From Cavenderia fasciculata (taxonomy: Eukaryota > Evosea > Eumycetozoa > Acytosteliales > Cavenderiaceae), in NCBI RefSeq assembly GCF_000203815.1, contig NW_004457723.1, positions 1,736,001-1,800,000 of the forward strand: a stretch of DNA of 64,000 bases, read 5' to 3'. This document shows positions 24,310-34,650 of the stretch, piece by piece. Below the pieces are notes generated by a model. It searched no databases and had not been told where the DNA came from. It was given only the letters and a program-made list of their open reading frames with translations. Position numbers and translations under genes: made by a program. The first letter of the stretch is position 1. Each line of letters opens with the position of its first letter.

Positions 24310-25461
24310 CTAGATAACTTTATGTGGACCAAATAATTCGTAATGAATATTAGAGACTGGTACACCCATAGATAAGAGTTGCTTGGCTACTTCTTGCATA
24401 AATCCTACTGGACCACAGGTATAGTAGTGCATATCATCTTGTTTGATGAGATCCTTATCGAGTTGTGAAAGGTTGATACGACCAGCAAAGGTATTGTCGA
24501 CTTGGAGAGCACTTGGAGAAACCTCGCTCAAGAATTGGAAGCTCTTAAACTTTGGAAGAGTGGCACCAATCTTTTCAACTTCTTCGTTGAATGCACGGGT
24601 GGATAGGTTTTGGGCAGCGTGGACCCAGTTGACTTGGCCCTGGTGTTGGCTGGTTTGGAGGTAATGGAGCATCGACAAGAGTGGCGTTTGACCAACACCA
24701 CCAGAGATGAGTGTGACTGGAGTGTTGGATGTGATCGACGAGGCATTGAGGAAGAAATCACCACGTGGGGCAGCTGCCTTGATCACATCACCGTCTTTGG
24801 CAACTTCGTGTAGAAAAGATGACACTCTTCCATCTTGTTCCTTTTTGACTGCGATTCTATAGTATTCGGTGTTTGGTTCGAGGGTCAAAGAATAGTGGCG
24901 AATCTCTCGGTTTTCAAACGATGGATGGTCAATGTAGACACCCAAGTATTGGCCGGGTTGGTATGATACGACTTTGCCTCCGTCGACTGGCTTGAGAAGG
25001 AAACTAGTGATGGCATCACTTTGCTTTTCCTTTTTGACAATGGTGAATTCACGTGTACCTCTCCATCCACCAACCATCTTTTCGGCTTCAGAGTAGAGTT
25101 GTTCCTCTCGCTTGATGAAAACGTCTGCCAAAACCTTGTAGGCGTCACCCCATGCGTTGAGGATTTCTTCACCTGGGTTGAACTCTTCTCTGATGGTTTC
25201 GAGTAGATGCAAACCGACAATGGAATACATCTCTGGTGTGATGTTGAAGCTGCAATGCTTTTGAGCAATTCTTTCGACGGCTGGCAACAATGCTCCGAGG
25301 TTTTCAATGTTGACGGCATAGGCACAGAGCGAGTCAAACAATGCTTGTGGTTGGCCTCCCGAACGTTGGTTTGACATATTGAATATATTCTTGAGTTCTG
25401 GGTTATGAGCAAACATTCTACTCTCTGGCACGCCAATCGTAACAACGTGCAACAATTTCAT
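24310..25461 (-). pseudogene. fhb: Flavohaemoglobin, lacking its first ~30 residues
   Basis: From RMFAHNPELKNIFNMSNQRSG to the end (YELFGPHKVI) the protein closely resembles bacterial-type flavohaemoglobin (Hmp): proximal haem His in IAQKHCSF, FAD site RHYSLT, and NAD site TLISGGVGQTPLLSML. Family role: NO dioxygenase, converting NO to nitrate. The open frame begins MKLLHVVTIGVPES, which is not globin; helices A and early B, including the distal Tyr B10 (the Y of the ...FYxRMF motif), are missing here. Matching N-terminal residues lie at 27157-27245, separated by a foreign 1.7-kb segment. As it stands the gene would make a globin without Tyr B10. Rearrangement or misassembly; see findings. 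Confidence 0.85.
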
Positions 25462-25500
25462 TTTCTTCTTTTCTTTTGTTTGCTAATATACATGACCACT

Positions 25501-26108
25501 CTAGAGATTGATACCCAACAAAAAGTTGCTAGTAATCAAAACACGACGAGAATACTTTAATCCCCATTTCATTCTTCCTTGTTCTTCTTCCATCTCTTTG
25601 ATCCTATCTTTTAATAATTCAACTTCTGCCAAAATTGCTTGTATTTGTGTTTCTAATCTATGTACAATTTCTATAGAAAATAAAAGTAATTTAATTAATT
25701 AATTAATTGTTGTAAACATTGAACAAATAATCTCATGATACAATACCATCTTTTGTTTCATAATTATTATGTTGTTGATTCGAGGTTAATCTATAAAGAT
25801 TATTGGTACTACCATTATTACTCTGTTGATATTTTGATGATAGGTATGGACTCGGAAGTGTATTATTACCATTATTATTATTATTACCAATATTATTAAA
25901 AGAAGAAATGTTGAATGGTAAAAAGGAGGGTGATGGTTGTTGTTGTTGTTGTTGTTGTTGAAGGTGATAATTGGTTGTTGTAGTAGTTGTGGTTATAGTA
26001 TTTACAGGTTGTGAGGAGATGTTATGAATGTTGTTGATACTTGGACTGTTGCTTAGTCCATAGTTTGCTAGATTTGGATAACTTATTGCTGTTATGTTGT
26101 AATTGGTT
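25501..26108 (-). pseudogene. 3' part of an Asn/Gln-rich coiled-coil protein gene
   Basis: The frame enters near 26108 without a start and reads TPRETNYNITAISYPNLANY, a Thr/Gln/Asn-rich stretch, then splices (25671-25746, GTATTG...CTATAG) into a C-terminal coiled coil (EIVHRLETQIQAILAEVELL) that ends SRRVLITSNFLLGINL at TAG 25501. The family is not recognised. It directly follows the truncated NOP53-like frame, so either the two form one frameshifted gene or two gene fragments are joined here. Confidence 0.5.
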
Positions 26109-27021
26109 TCACGTGGTGTGTGACGTGGTCTTGATATCGTTGATGGAAAGCATTTGACCGAGTGACATGTTGACACCCTCCTTGGTCTTGATGACTGGCA
26201 ATTGATCTCTTTCTTGTACCAACTTGATGTCTCTCTCCTTTTCGAGTTGGAGATCAATCTTGAGTTTCTTGACGATCTTTTCTGGCATCTCTTGGATGGT
26301 CAATCCTTGTTCGACTTGCTTTACATATCTTTCGGCCTTTTTTTCGATTTGAAGAGCCTTGTAGAGAGTTTGTTGATGCTCTTGTGGAACGGGACGGTAA
26401 GACATACCGGCCGATGGCAATTCGACAGACTTGGAAGCCTTGACCAATTTGTTGTGAGTTGGACGGGGATGGTAGACGTCCTCTTCATTGGTATGTAGAT
26501 AGCTGTTTTGGTCGATTTCCTGTTCCTCCTCCCACAAGTCTTGTGTCTTTCTCTTGTTCTTGCCGGCCAACTCGTTCATCATTTGCTTTTTTTTGTTTGG
26601 TGTTGGTTTGTTCATGTCTTGGAGGTATTCGTTGCTGTATGGTTGCGACTTTTTCTTTTGTAGATTGTTGACGGTTCTTGTGAGTAAATCTCTTCACTCG
26701 AAAGTACATTTGTCGTTACATTCTTATTCTTTGAGATCTCTTCTACATTGTCATTTGATGACAATATTTTCTCTGCTCTTGTCAATTTATTTTTTGCCAA
26801 TTCTTTCTTTTGTTCTCTTTTATTTAATAGTTTTGGTGTTTCTTTAACTAAATATAGATAGATAGATAGATAAATATTAATATTAAAAAGATATCATTTC
26901 ATTCGCTTTCTCTTTCTCTTTACAAACCTGTTTTACTAATAGTGAATAATTGTTTATCTGATTTCTCTTCAACTGGAAAAACCTTCATCAATTGTCCTCG
27001 TTCGGTTTTCTCACCAAACAT
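26109..27021 (-). pseudogene. nop53: NOP53-like ribosome biogenesis factor, 5' part, frameshifted
   Basis: Starts at ATG 27021 (MFGEKTERGQLMKVFPVEEK), exon 1 to 26928, intron 26848-26927, exon 2 from 26847. The frame breaks in a T5 run (A5 on the coding strand) at about 26650-26655; adding one base would restore it. Beyond the break, QDLWEEEQEIDQN...HPRPTHNKLVKASKSVELP and GMSYRPVPQEHQQTL match the middle of NOP53/GLTSCR2 (human YDLW..., AGASYNPSFEDHQTLL). The conserved C-terminal region of NOP53 is not found; the frame stops at 26109. NOP53 acts in late 60S assembly and exosome recruitment. Identity moderately sure, integrity doubtful. Confidence 0.6.
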
Positions 27022-27112
27022 TTAATTTTCGATTTTTCATTCTTTTTTTTTTTAATTATAATAGGTTTTATTCGAGTTGCAAGCATAGTATATTTCGTTG
27101 AACAAACATAAA

Positions 27113-27150
27113 GATAGATAGATAGATAGAAAGATAGATAGATAGATAGA
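27113..27150. repeat. (TAGA)n microsatellite
   Basis: Run of GATA/TAGA tetranucleotides lying exactly at the 3' boundary of the orphan flavohaemoglobin N-terminal fragment; no splice donor intervenes. A second, shorter run lies at about 26855-26871. Confidence 0.9.
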
Positions 27151-27156
27151 TTTCTA

Positions 27157-27245
27157 TAGAACTTTGTTGTCAAGGCTGGTCCAGTTCCTGCAATCAATGG
27201 AATAGTTGATTTTACAAGCTCAATAGTTCTTGGTGAAAGTGACAT
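27157..27245 (-). pseudogene. Orphan N-terminal fragment of flavohaemoglobin
   Basis: Encodes MSLSPRTIELVKSTIPLIAG, then TGPALTTKFY, which aligns with the first 29 residues of Hmp, ending at the distal Tyr B10. It then runs straight into a TAGA microsatellite without a GT donor. The remaining flavohaemoglobin sequence resumes at RMFAHNPE at about 25420 on the same strand, 1.7 kb further on. The two pieces fit end to end with about one residue uncertain. Confidence 0.85.
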
Positions 27246-27584
27246 TTTCTAAAGTTAATAGTAGTAGGTAGATAGTGATAATTATAAATAGAATAAAGAT
27301 AAGATATTAATATTTTGTTCAAATGTTAAAAGTTGATCAAGAACATCATCGACATTGTCAAAGATTTGTTTTTTTTAATGAAAAAAAATGAATTTCATGT
27401 TTGATTGCTTACTTTAAAGGTTGTGAGTTTATACACAGATAATTTTAAACACTATACAATGATGATATTGTGGATTAAACCTTTTTCAAAGGGGTATTTA
27501 TAATCACTGATCAAAAATATTTAAATTATCCTAAAAACGAGTATATCGCAAGGCACGAGTATATCGCAAGGCAGTTGTACAAAA
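27246..27584. other. Intergenic, with a tandem duplication
   Basis: AT-rich, divergent promoter space. Contains a perfect 18-bp direct tandem duplication, CGAGTATATCGCAAGGCA, at 27539-27574 immediately before the start of the next gene. Confidence 0.6.
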
Positions 27585-28953
27585 ATGAGAACGATGAAGA
27601 TTTCCGACATAATAAGTAATAATAGTACTAGAAAGGAGATAACAACAGAAGAGGAGGAAGAGGAGGAAGAGGAAGAAGAAGCAAAAGAGACAGAAGAAGA
27701 GACCGAAGAGCATGTCAATCTAAAAAAGACAATGATATCATTGTGTATCATTTGGGATACCAATATGGTCAACCCAAAGAAACTATCAAGATTAGTGATG
27801 ATCGATAGAATTACAAAGAGACAGATTGATATTACAAACCATAGAGATAAATTGGAGAATGGTAGATATTGATATTACTAATACTATCATATGATGTTAT
27901 ATGTATAAGTCACTAACGCTCTAGATCTATTTTAATTTATTTGCAGCAGAACTTTCAAACTATTCTCGAATGGTTGGTACTCGACCACTATCTGTATTGT
28001 TGATGACCAAGATTATTAGATACGCATGGGAGATGGATACAATGACTGGTAGTTACAAGTATAGAGTGTTCGAACCATTTAATGAAAATGTACTTGTTGG
28101 TCGATACAAATGGGCATTGTCACTTGGGTTGGTATGCAAACAATTCTTTAATCTCGTCAAATCATCATTGTTTAAACGTCTCTGCATTTATAATAGTTCA
28201 CTCACTAAGCAATGGAGTCGTTATGAAGACAACAAAGTTCGAGCACTTGCAAACGACGTATCACAACACATAGACAATATTGCTTGTGTCATTAAACAAC
28301 CTACCAACCTTACAATACAGTGTAAAATGTTGATTGGTATTGCATTGAAGCCATCGATAGGTGCAGTCATTCTTCTTCAAGGTATTACAAAGTTACGATT
28401 GGTCGATAGGACATCAAATTTCTATAATCTTTTTGATAGTGTTCTTCAGGTGATGGTCAACCTCGAGTCACTAACACTTGATAATACCGGTGATCTTTCA
28501 GAAATATATCGACCATCACTCAAACACTTATCAATTAAGGGTTGCCATCCACTATTCACTCAAAAGGTAATCAACCTCATCACCACACCCATACCATCAC
28601 TTGGATTATCACTATTTCCCCAAGACCGCCACCTCCAACTACCACCCAACGTCCAATCACAAATCAAAAAGCTTCGTATTTACATTAAGAATATTCCTCC
28701 AGACTTTTCCAACTATACGTCACTGCGCAAGTTACAACTGACCAAAGAAAATTACGGCTCATTCATAAATCCACTTTCATTCGCGATGATGGTCAACGTC
28801 ACATATCTGTCGGGTGAAATGACAGATCCTCAATGCATCAAAGAATGGTTTGAAATCCTCCCAAAATTCCCATCACTCACGACTCTGGAGGATTATAAAC
28901 ATGATTTTTGTAAAGATCAATGTCATTTATTTTGTAATAATTTATTAAAATTA

Positions 28954-29050
<97 letters not shown>

Positions 29051-29283
29051 TAGAATTTAATAATAATGGACAACTACCATCAGCCAAAATGGTAAATGGA
29101 ATCAAAACAATAATATTACGTACAAAGTACACCAAATTTGAACAACATGACCTCACTCTAGCAGGTCTGTCAAACTACAAAGCTACTGGTCAACGATTCA
29201 AAACAAATTATTCCTATCGTGGTCCCGAGTTATATGTCAAAACTCTCTATTCTTACATTGCACACCTGACCACCAACGAATAA
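27585..29283 (+). CDS. F-box/LRR-like dictyostelid family protein
   Basis: Two exons, join(27585..27861, 27947..29283), 537 aa. The N-terminus is acidic (poly-Glu, residues ~20-45). Exon 2 opens with SRMVGTRPLSVLLMTKIIRYAW and LGLVCKQFFNLVKSSLFKRL, the pattern of a degenerate F-box (Pro-x-x-x-x-x-Ile-Ile ... V-C-K-x-F). Irregular leucine-rich repeats follow (TNLTIQCKML, ITKLRLVDR, VNLESLTLDN, LKHLSIKGC). A poly-Asn run of about 36 residues interrupts the C-terminal third. Such proteins form large lineage-specific families in dictyostelids; if the F-box is real it would recruit substrates to an SCF ubiquitin ligase. Confidence 0.65.
28957..29048. repeat. (AAT)n microsatellite coding poly-Asn
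   Basis: About 30 uninterrupted AAT triplets within the LRR-like gene, read as Asn. The opposite strand reads as poly-Leu, a shadow frame only. Confidence 0.95.
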
Positions 29284-29754
29284 ACAATAATAAATAATAT
29301 GATAGAAAAAAGTTGACAACACCATCTAAAAGAACCAATCAAACCTCTGGAAGAATGAAAAGGGAAATAATAATTTACAAGTATGAATTTTTTATTTTCT
29401 ACTTTGAGATCCACTCAAACAATGTGAAAACTGTTTTGTTTATTTTAAAACTTTTTAAAAAAACCAAAATATCAAAATTATCAAATAATGTTTTGACTTT
29501 AAAAGGAAATTCAAAGGTTATTAAAAAGAAAAGAAAAGCTATCATTTAATTTAATTAATTAAATAAATAAACTTTTTTTTGTTCATGATATCTGCCAATG
29601 TTTTTTTGTGTTACTTTTTGGAAAGATCAACCGAGAAGGACCAAACCATCCAAACACAACAACAATTTCAATGAGATTATGTTTTAGTATCAAAGAATAA
29701 TTATTTTTACTTTACTTTATCTACCTCTCGAGTATTAAATAAATAAAGAAAGAA
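29284..29754. other. Intergenic, nothing recognised
   Basis: 471 bp, AT-rich. A short open stretch at 29313-29549 lacks an ATG at its start and has the Lys/Ile/Phe composition of noncoding DNA. Promoter of the following eIF4E-like gene. Confidence 0.5.
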
Positions 29755-30454
29755 ATGGAAGTTGACAATCAATTAAAGAATAATGATATTTTGAAAAGTT
29801 CATTTCACAAAAATGAAGACAAGGAACGTCCAAAAAAGAGTGTAAAGTTTGTAGCTCAGGAAAGAGAAAACATAGAACAAGGAGGTGAAGCTAAACAATC
29901 TTCATTGGGAAAACATTTACATACCCAAGACGAAGAATTACCATTGGAAAATGGTTGGAGTTTTTGGGAGGACCATTGCCACACTCATCATGGTGAAATG
30001 GCTACTACAGCTCAATATGAAGCTTCTTTAAAAAAGGTTTCATCTTTTTCAACTGTTCAAGTATGTCAATGATTATATAAATATAAAGATTTTTTTAATT
30101 AACTTTGTTTCTATTTTTTTTTTTTTTTTTCTAAAACTCTAGGGATTCTGGAAAGAATTTAATAAATTACCACATTTAATTAGTGTACCAAATAATAGTT
30201 GTTACCATTTAATGAAAGAAGGTGTTAGACCTATCTCTACACGGATTTTTGCTCATGAGCTGTTTGAGGGCAATCTCAAACTTTCAAAGGGTTTCTGCTT
30301 CACAATCTGCATAAAAGTTCCGCATTTTGACATGATCTACAGATCATTCTACTCATCGTTTCGTTTTCTGATCAGACAAACAATCCACAAATATAGATTA
30401 CGAGTGAGGATATTTACAAACATGAGATATGATGATTTTAGTCGGGTATATTAA
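29755..30454 (+). pseudogene. eIF4E/4EHP-like cap-binding protein, truncated
   Basis: Exons join(29755..30060, 30143..30454) give 205 aa. Residues ~62-132 match the N-terminal half of eIF4E: NGWSFWEDHC, QYEASLKKVSSFSTVQGFW, NNSCYHLMKEGVRP. A Tyr replaces the first cap-stacking Trp, as in 4EHP/class II proteins. After GVRPI the sequence changes to an unrelated stretch (STRIFAHELFEGNLKL...); the family's next motif (P-M-W-E-D, with the second cap-stacking Trp) is absent, and no further eIF4E sequence is found downstream. Either a broken paralogue or a local misjoin near 30233. Confidence 0.65.
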
Positions 30455-30664
30455 ACTTTCGTTTATAGTAACAATGAATCATCAATCAGCTTTTGTTTCC
30501 ACATAATCCTTTGGTCATTTCGATTCTCTATATTTAATATATTATAGTCTGGCTCTACTGGATCTCTTTTGTATGTTTTATAAAAAAGGAGGAGTCGGGT
30601 CATTATTATTTTATTATTATTTGTTTTGGTTTTCTTTCTTTCTTTGTCATTTTCTCTTTTTGAT

Positions 30665-32375
30665 TTACAAGTTTAAGAGTAAACGACGTGGATCTTCAAT
30701 GACATCCTTGATCTTCTTGAGGAAGGTGACAGCTTCACGGCCATCAATAATTCTGTGATCATAGGTGAGTGCCAAGTACATTATTGGACGGACGACAACT
30801 TGACCATTGACGACGACGGCACGATCCTTGACGGCATGCATACCGAGGATGGCCGATTGTGGTGGGTTGATGATTGGAGTACCAAACATACTGCCATAGA
30901 CACCACCGTTGGAGATGGTAAAGGTGCCACCCATGCTGTCTTCGATGGCGAGAGAGTCGGTACGGGCAAGACCCGAGAGACGACCGAGCTCCTTTTCAAT
31001 GTCGGCAAAACCCATGTTTTGGGTGTTACGAATGACTGGTACCAAGAGACCACGTGGGGCAGCAACGGCAACAGATACATTGATGTTGTCATGGTAGACA
31101 ATATCGGCATCATCGATTGAGGCATTGACAATTGGTTGGTCTTGCAAGGCAATGGTGGAGGCCTTGACAAAGGCACTCATAAAACCGAGCTTGACACCGT
31201 GCTTCTCGGCAAAGTCGTCCTTGTACTTGTTACGTAATTCCATCAAAGCAGACATATCAACCTCGTTAAAGGTGGTGAGCATGGCAGCTGTGTTTTGTGA
31301 ATCCTTTAATCTTTGGGCGGTTCTTTGACGGATACGAGTCATCTTTACACGACGTTCACCGACCTTTTCACCTGGACCTGGGGCTGGAGCAGCAGCAGTC
31401 TTTGGTGCTTCAGCGGCCTTTGGAGCAGCCTTTGGAGCTTCAGCGGCCTTTGGGGCTTCAGCCTTTGGAGCAGCAGCCTTTGGGGCTTCAGCAGCCTTTG
31501 GAGCTTCGGCAGCCTTTGGAGTGTCGGCAACAGCTCCCTTTTTGATCTTGTAGAGTGGCTTACCAACAAATACATTGTCACTTTCCTTGGCAAATAATTC
31601 AGTAATGACACCAGAGTCTTGAGCATTGATATCAATAGTAACCTTGTCAGTTTCAATTGAACAAACAACATCATCAACCTTTACAGAATCTCCAACCTCT
31701 AAAGAGAAAAGAGAGAGAGAGAAAGAGAAAGAGAAGAGAGAGAGAAAGAAAAAGATCAATATTATTATTCTATTATTTGAGAAACAACATTATGTGAGAA
31801 AGAGAGAGAGAGAGAGAGAACATACTCTTGTTCCATGAAACGATAGTTCCTTCACTGATTGAATCACCCATAGTTGGAACCTTGATGACATCACCTTCAG
31901 CTAAATAATCAGTAAGTTAGTAAAAATGATTCAATGATGATGATTACATATCATGATGGATGATGATATTTACAGGTGCTATAGTAACGCTTTTGGATCA
32001 TATTGAGAGATGATTGAGTGTTGAGTGGGGAAGCAGTAATGAATGATTGTGAGGTAGAGTAGTTAAAGGTAGAGTTGTAAGTGTTGACAGAGACACTGTT
32101 GTTGGTGTTGAAAGCAACACTGCTAACTGATCTAACAGTTGAGGAGTATCCCTACATATACATAGATAGATAGTGAGTGAGTGAGTGATAGGTAATATGA
32201 ATGAATTAGTTGTTTGTTCAGATACCCAAATATATAAAAGTGATCACTATCATTTGATCATCACTATTTGTTCTATCTTCTATCTATCTATCTGATGTCA
32301 ATCTATGTTTGATGTACATACTCTGAAAGCATTTGAAAGTCCTTGAACTTGCTTAACGAGTTGTGATGATCTCAT
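30665..32375 (-). CDS. odhB: Dihydrolipoamide succinyltransferase, E2 of 2-oxoglutarate dehydrogenase
   Basis: Four exons, complement(30665..31698, 31826..31900, 31974..32151, 32322..32375), 446 aa. The mitochondrial presequence is rich in Ser/Arg and ends near MIQKRYYST. Lipoyl domain follows ([19 protein letters not shown], lipoylated Lys in ETDKVTI), then an Ala/Pro/Lys hinge (repeated AEAPKAA, ~185-235). No obvious E1/E3-binding domain is seen, as in mammalian DLST. The catalytic domain ends with [11 protein letters not shown] (His and Asp-Gly of the acyltransferase site) and RRLLLNL. Reaction: succinyl transfer to CoA in the TCA cycle, in the matrix. Complete and canonical. Confidence 0.96.
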
Positions 32376-32624
32376 TATATATATATAATAGGTATATAGA
32401 TATCTATATAGTTTTTTAATATTAAAAAACAACAGACTTTTATCGACACAGGTCTGTTCGTTGTCTGGAGAAAATTGAATTTTCATTATTCGAAAGGGAA
32501 CTTCCGTCAAGAATGAAACGATCACAACATCAAAGCCCAAATAAGGAAGTATTACCTAATTTCATTATTTCATAATGTTTGTTATATTAAATTGATAATG
32601 ATTTGTGTAATTTATTTAATTATT

Positions 32625-32900
32625 CTAAGAATCATTACTAGTTTTAGTACCCAAAGTAAATGTCTTTTTTGGTGTTATAATTTCCTAAAATTAAATAATA
32701 AGATTATTAATATTAATATACATCTCTTTTCTATCTATCTTTTTTTTTTATATTTTGATATTTACAAATAAACCATCTGGAATAATTTTAAAAGTAATTG
32801 GAATTGAGGATTGACCCTTTGGTTTTGGTTCAATATCTAAAATGTAACGAGAGATGGGTCTGTTGTTTAATTTTGGTTCTTTATTATTTTAGTTTGGAGA
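32625..32900 (-). pseudogene. 3' exons of an unidentified gene
   Basis: Two exon-like pieces on the minus strand: one ending at 32766 (RPISRYILDIEPKPKGQSSI, then PITFKIIPDGLF) with donor GTAAAT, and a last exon 32625..32684 (EIITPKKTFTLGTKTSNDS, stop). The junction is phase 0 and both motifs are canonical. The 5' part cannot be followed; upstream DNA dissolves into a GGATGG minisatellite. Function unknown. Could be a real short gene whose first exon lies near 32950, or a remnant. Confidence 0.4.
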
Positions 32901-33002
32901 GAAAAGAAATAATAATGGATAGAGGATGGAGGAAAAATAATAATTATTAATAATAATACCTTTATTACCTCATCCTCGAGGTAGACAAAAGATGATGGAT
33001 AA

Positions 33003-33380
33003 TTGATGATTGATGAGGATGGATGGATAGAGGATGGATGGATGGATGAGGATGGATGGATAGAGGATGAGGATGGTGGATGGATGAGGATGGTTGGTGG
33101 ATGGTGGATGGATGGTAGGGGAATGGAAGAGGGATCGATAGATGATGGTTGGATGGTAGATGGTGGATGGTGGATGTTGGATGATGGTTGGATGTTGGAT
33201 GATGGTTGGATGGTAGATGGTGGATGTTTGATGATGGGTGGATGGATAGAGGATGATTGGATGGTGGATGGTGGATAGTGGATAGTGGAGGTGGATGGTG
33301 GATGGTGGATGATGGTGGATGGTGGATGGTGGATGGAGGATGGTTGGATAGAGGTTAGTGGATGGATGGATAGTGGAGGA
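33003..33380. repeat. GGATGG-type minisatellite
   Basis: About 380 bp built from variants of TGGATGGTGGATG/ATAGAGGATGG. It stays open in several frames on both strands, which explains long but meaningless ORFs (poly His-Pro-Ser-Thr on the minus strand, Trp-Met-Asp on the plus). A sparser form continues to about 33760. Confidence 0.9.
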
Positions 33381-34556
33381 GGAAAGAGATAGAAATTTAA
33401 GTCTTAGATTTAATCGTAATTTAAAAGATTTCAAAAAGTTTATTGGATTCTTTGTATTAAACAATCATTATATCAAAATGTACTGTATCTACAAGAGTTC
33501 ATTGCTGATGTAAATCAAATAATATTGTGATATTCAAAGTTGGACTTTTGTGATTTAATTGATCCATCTTTCCAATGCATTGAACTTTCGATCTTAATAA
33601 AACATGATGCATTCTTGATTCCACTTGGACTATTGTTGAATATGTACAATGGTGGCTGAGATTGACAAAAATGGACTATGGCTGACCATAGTCTACCATG
33701 GATAGTGGATGGATAGACTATAGACAATAGATGGATGATTGATATATGGTATATGTTGGTGGAGGATGGTAGACTTAGGATCCACTATCTACAATCCACA
33801 CTCATTAATCTATCATGTATCAACTATAGTACATTGCTGGTGTCTCTAAAATAACTAAATATATGTAAAATAATATAAATATATTAATATTAATATTTCC
33901 TTTGAAGATCAATCGATTCCAATACCAACCAAAACATTGTAAATTCATCTGTCACAATAAGACTTTGTACTTTCTTGATTTCTACCAGTGGATGATGGTT
34001 GTACTAGGCATGATGTGGATTATGGGCAATGGACTATGGAGGATGGGTCACGAGGAAGAGTTGGTTAATGACGGAGCTAAATAATGATTGTAAGAAATAG
34101 ACAGATAGTGCACAAGAATCTCTATCTATAGTTATATATGTATGAATATATATTGATATGTTGTGAGTAACAAGTCATTAATTATATTTATAAATACAAG
34201 AAAAATAAAATAATAAATGGTCTGATAAAAAAAAGTCAGAGTTGGTGAAGTGGTGTGGTTGCTTTTTTATTTTATTTTTATTTTAAAAGTTTTAATAAAT
34301 TAAAGTTACAAACCCATAAACCATCTTTGGGTGCACACCTTTATATAGACACATATTTCTACAGTTGTAGTGTCACAAATATTTGTTTATAAATAATTAT
34401 TACAAATTCCTGATGATGATGAATTAATTAATTTTAAATTCGTCAGAAAAATAATATTGATTTGGCGGGTAAAAGAATAAATAAATAAAATATAAAAAAG
34501 AGAGGGAAAAAGAGAGAAAAGAGAGAAAGAAAAAATAGAAAAATATAGTTTTGGTT

Positions 34557-34589
34557 GTTCCCATGGTTGGTCAGACCAACCATGGGAAC
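34557..34589. repeat. Perfect 16-bp-arm palindrome
   Basis: GTTCCCATGGTTGGTC, one central A, then GACCAACCATGGGAAC. The arms are perfect inverted copies, so the single strand would fold into a tight hairpin. It is followed directly by an A13 run and an unusually GC-rich stretch. Confidence 0.95.
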
Positions 34590-34650
34590 AGTCCAAAAAA
34601 AAAAAAAGCCCCCCAATGCGAAGAAAATCGACTTACACGGGGGCGAACCT

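Noticed and set aside
28923-29156. Poly-Leu open frame on the minus strand
   Set aside because: Mirror of the AAT repeat coding Asn in the plus-strand gene.
33003-33464. Long His/Pro/Ser/Thr and Trp/Met/Asp open frames
   Set aside because: Both strands of a GGATGG minisatellite are open in several frames; no protein evidence.
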